Assembly: GCF_000150275.1 (NCBI RefSeq)
Contig: NW_002060947.1
Coordinates: 1,911,740 to 1,975,739 of the forward strand
Length of the DNA: 64,000 bases
Direction of reading: 5' to 3'
Source: Trichoplax adhaerens
Lineage: Eukaryota; Placozoa; Uniplacotomia; Trichoplacea; Trichoplacidae
Every line of letters starts with the position of its first letter. The stretch's first letter is position 1. Shown one piece after another: positions 61,174 to 64,000 of the stretch. The position numbers and the translations under genes are program-made. Below the pieces are notes generated by a model, which saw nothing but the letters and a program-made list of their open reading frames with translations, was not told the origin of the DNA and ran no database searches.

Positions 61174-61549
61174 TGAAACTACAGCATTTGCATCATATGG
61201 ACGGCTAGGAAAGGTTTTGTATCAGTTCTCATATCTATTGAAACAGTTTTTATATGTCGATTTGATATCAATTTGGATATTTTCCACTGCTGAATTTTAT
61301 TTCTGTCATAGCGCTAGCAATAGAATTGCGATAAATTTAACGGTATTAATATGAGTGGCCGAAACTATTTGCATAATATGAACGACTAGGAAATGTTCCT
61401 ATATTACTTCTCATATCTATTGTAACTATTTTTATTAGTCAATTTATTACAAATTTGAATATTTTCTCTACTACTGATTGCCATTTCCGTTACTGAACTA
61501 GCAATAAAATTGTGATAAATTTAACAGTATTAATGCTTAAAGACTTGTG
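61174..61549. repeat. Two-copy tandem repeat, about 190 bp unit, in the 3' flank of the intronless gene
   Basis: Both copies run GAAACTA-ATTTGCAT-ATATG-ACG(G/A)CTAGGAAA(G/T)GTT, CTCATATCTATTG(A/T)AAC, AATTT(G)GA(T/A)-ATATTTTC and CTAGCAATA(G/A)AATTG, ending in GATAAATTTAAC(G/A)GTATTAAT. Confidence 0.8.
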
Positions 61550-62396
61550 TGATAAACATCAATTCTGCAATTATATGAAATCACTTTTGCAAATTAATAA
61601 AGTGCAATACTTAATAAAGTAATAATTTTAGTTATTCAATTCATGAATTTTCTTGTTAATACCAATACGTTCTCTGCTGTACAAATTTTTAAATTAGAAT
61701 AAGTTGGAAGGACCTTATTTAACATAGCAATGAAATTAGAAAGGTCAAAGCATCGTCTTTATTTACAAAAAAATTGCTCATCATATGGCATATTTGAATT
61801 TTGAAGAGTATACTCATATCTTCAATTTCAGGTTACAACTATTCACTAATAATAATTCACAATATCAGTGGATAAGACAGTGAAGATACCTTAACGGCAA
61901 TATATAACATTATAATTCGGAACATAATCAGCATACGAAGAATTCTTTAATAGTGTAGAATATATAAAGTATTTGATGGATAACCACCTTACTATTGGGA
62001 AAATTGCATATGCTGTATTCAACTTATAAATATTTCAATCAATAAATTTTTATCTAAGGCAAATCAACATAATCAAAGATTATGCGAACTTTGCAAGCAG
62101 CTACTATCAATACTATCAATATCATTTAGACTCGTTAATAACGAATCTTAACATTAGATAAGCTATGTAGTTTAAATTGAATAATAGTATACGTATGCTA
62201 GATAATATATAATAATACAGTAGATAATGTTATAAAAGGAATAGATTAGATGTTTATACAGTTTTATAACCAGATAGAAAGTAATTAGAAGCAAATACGA
62301 GGCAGTTAATAAAGTTGTTTATATTTGACATAATGCCTTATGATATAGGTGACAACATCCATATTATAAATTTATAATAGTCTTAAACCATTTACT
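61550..62396. other. Convergent intergenic region before TTC29 3' end
   Basis: AT-rich, no exon or further repeat supported; probably 3' UTR sequence of both converging genes. Confidence 0.45.
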
Positions 62397-64000
62397 TTAG
62401 GTATTGGATGGATTATTAGGATCTGAGTCCGCTTCATCATTAGAAAAAGCTGCTTGACGTGTTGATTTCCAACTTAATAATTCTCGTAATGACTCACGGT
62501 TATTTATGTTAATGAATTTCATATAATCTTTAGTCATTTTATGAGCCCTTGCGATACCGTACTGCACCCTAGCTTCGTCAAGTACTTCTGTATCTGTCAT
62601 TTCCTGAGCAACTTTAAAAGCTTTACCAAAGTATTCCACTGCTTTAGAATAATTGCCCTGTTATTTAGAAATTGTTTCAATAATAAAGAATATAAATGAT
62701 AAATCTTGCATTTATAGTAATACCGTTATTGACTAAAAATTAGAAGCTAATACTGCTATAGCAGAACTATTATTACAGATGTCATTACCATTGAGTTAAA
62801 AATTCCTCCCAGTTTGGTACAAGCTTTTCCGAATTCTTTCTGCTGATTACATTTTTCTGCTACTGTAGCAAACTTTTCCAAGTTTTTAAAAGTATTCTCT
62901 ATGTCGTCTTGACTGATATAAGTAAATAAACAGAAGAATCGTTATTGTTTGCGCTAAATTATTATATTAGCGTTGTTTAGATTGAAGTACTCTATTAGGA
63001 AGAGATGATTAATAAATTACCTTTCGTAACAGCTTGCCATAGCTTCATATGCACGAGCTGCGCCAATATCATCTCCTTCTTGTTGGCATATTTCTAGATA
63101 TGAGTTGTGATACTAATATACAAAATTTAGCTTTAGTCTGGCAATCGATACTTACGTATAACTATTATGATAGCATATTATTAACATTATTAATTATTAC
63201 CGTCAGAGCCATTTGTGGATCTCCATTTTCGCTAAATGCCCGTCCAAGCCTGTAGCTTGTTATTCCTTCAGCATGTTTACTACCACCTGGTAAAATACGA
63301 AATAATAATATCTAAATTTAAGTATACCTTCTCTCACGGTATACGCTTTTATAGTTTTGATTAAATGTTGTACAATAGTGGATGTAAACACTACTATATA
63401 ATAAATACTATGTTAAATCTTACCTTCTTTAGCTACATCGTATGCTTGTAGTAAAAATTTAATACTAACTTCAGAATTTTCCCTTGACGTCTATTAGATA
63501 ATAATCATTTCAATAAAATGGTATCAAACATTTTGAAAAGTAATATTTTATCCTAAAGAAACATTAAATTATAGTAGGGGATACCTTAGCAGCAATTGCT
63601 GTATAAACACGGCATAAATGCTCGCAAGCTAAAGGAAACAATTGTTGGCCATCGTCATTTATCCAGTCACGGTTTTTAGTCAAATTATAAAACTCTTCCA
63701 AGTAGGGTAGTGCTTCATTATTTTCGCCTTCAAAATTGGATACCTTAAAATTAGTTATTGTCTGTTTGTATGCCTAAATACACTATTACTTTGGTAAGTT
63801 TTTAGGCGGATTCGATTCCAATATAAAATCTCGCTCTTACGAAATAATCCGATACAGTTAATAACAGTTTATATTTGCACTAAAATAGGTTGTTCATCTA
63901 GATCTGAATACCTCTATCAACAAGTGAAACTCCGAGATTACAATTTGCTTCACTCTGAGTTTTTCCATCATCATGTTCTATAGTTTGTGCTATCTCAAGG
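62397..64000 (-). CDS. TTC29: TTC29, tetratricopeptide repeat protein, 3' part (5' exons outside window)
   Basis: TPR protein of motile cilia and sperm flagella, linked in vertebrates to axonemal dynein/intraflagellar transport and male fertility. Seven exons on the - strand: 63912-64000 (runs off the window), 63585-63727, 63424-63490, 63201-63286, 63021-63112, 62789-62912 and 62397-62657 (TAA), with consistent phase. Helix-turn-helix repeats appear as EALPYLEEFYNLT, ACEHLCRVYTAIAAK, SIKFLLQAYDVAKEGG, SYRLGRAFSENGDPQMALTY, ARAYEAMASCYE, KACTKLGGIFNSMGNYSKA and VEYFGKAFKVAQ. The C-terminal signature VQYGIARAHKM and LRELLSWKSTR corresponds to VHYGIAKAHQM and LNYLLSWKESR of human TTC29, beyond general TPR likeness. 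The protein ends in an acidic/Asn-rich tail. Confidence 0.9.

Overview
This window is nuclear DNA of an animal. It is AT-rich, intron-dense and gene-compact, with short exons, GT-AG introns and no bacterial operon structure. It carries a Brachyury-type T-box gene and an androglobin gene (an animal/choanoflagellate family). The gene set and compact layout fit an early-branching animal, most likely a placozoan (Trichoplax/Hoilungia type); the species is an inference and cannot be fixed from the window alone. Most genes here are split into exons of 11-480 nt, so I rebuilt them by joining splice-compatible exons by hand and checking that the reading phase stays consistent to the stop codon.

Layout: (1) 1-5423, + strand, 3' half of a Brachyury (T-box) gene, whose N-terminal exons lie outside. 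(2) 9083-11780, - strand, an eight-exon SFT2-domain vesicle-transport gene of 159 codons that is easy to miss because its exons are tiny. (3) 13695-18797, - strand, a ten-exon DHHC palmitoyltransferase of the ZDHHC9/14/18 group containing an AT-AC (U12-type) intron, a GC-AG intron and a 26-nt exon. (4) 20537-23137, + strand, a nine-exon fold-III PLP enzyme (D-threonine aldolase / D-serine dehydratase-like) with an 11-nt exon. (5) 24072-24656, - strand, TMEM242. (6) 26798-29554, + strand, a CRYZL1-type quinone-oxidoreductase-like protein with a U12-type GT-AG intron; its first coding exon is unresolved. (7) 32031-53082, + strand, androglobin, 33 coding exons and 1686 codons in the canonical form, with two extra upstream candidate first exons. 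(8) 59730-61142, + strand, an intronless 470-codon gene of unknown function. (9) 62397-64000, - strand, the 3' part of TTC29.

The spaces between genes and inside long introns are mostly filled with short arrays (2-8 copies) of old, diverged tandem repeats with monomers of about 125-280 bp. One young array (251-bp dimeric unit) and one palindromic GTAC-rich array stand out. I saw no CRISPR arrays, rRNA, convincing tRNA or transposase genes.

Genes with a shared theme: androglobin and TTC29 belong to the motile cilium/sperm flagellum programme; SFT2D and the palmitoyltransferase act in the secretory/endomembrane system; TMEM242 is mitochondrial. The most notable large-scale feature is linkage: Brachyury, SFT2D, ZDHHC14-like, TMEM242 and androglobin all have human counterparts on chromosome 6q24-q27. 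Brachyury and SFT2D1 lie close together there, and so do ZDHHC14 and TMEM242, so the window appears to preserve a very old animal gene neighbourhood.
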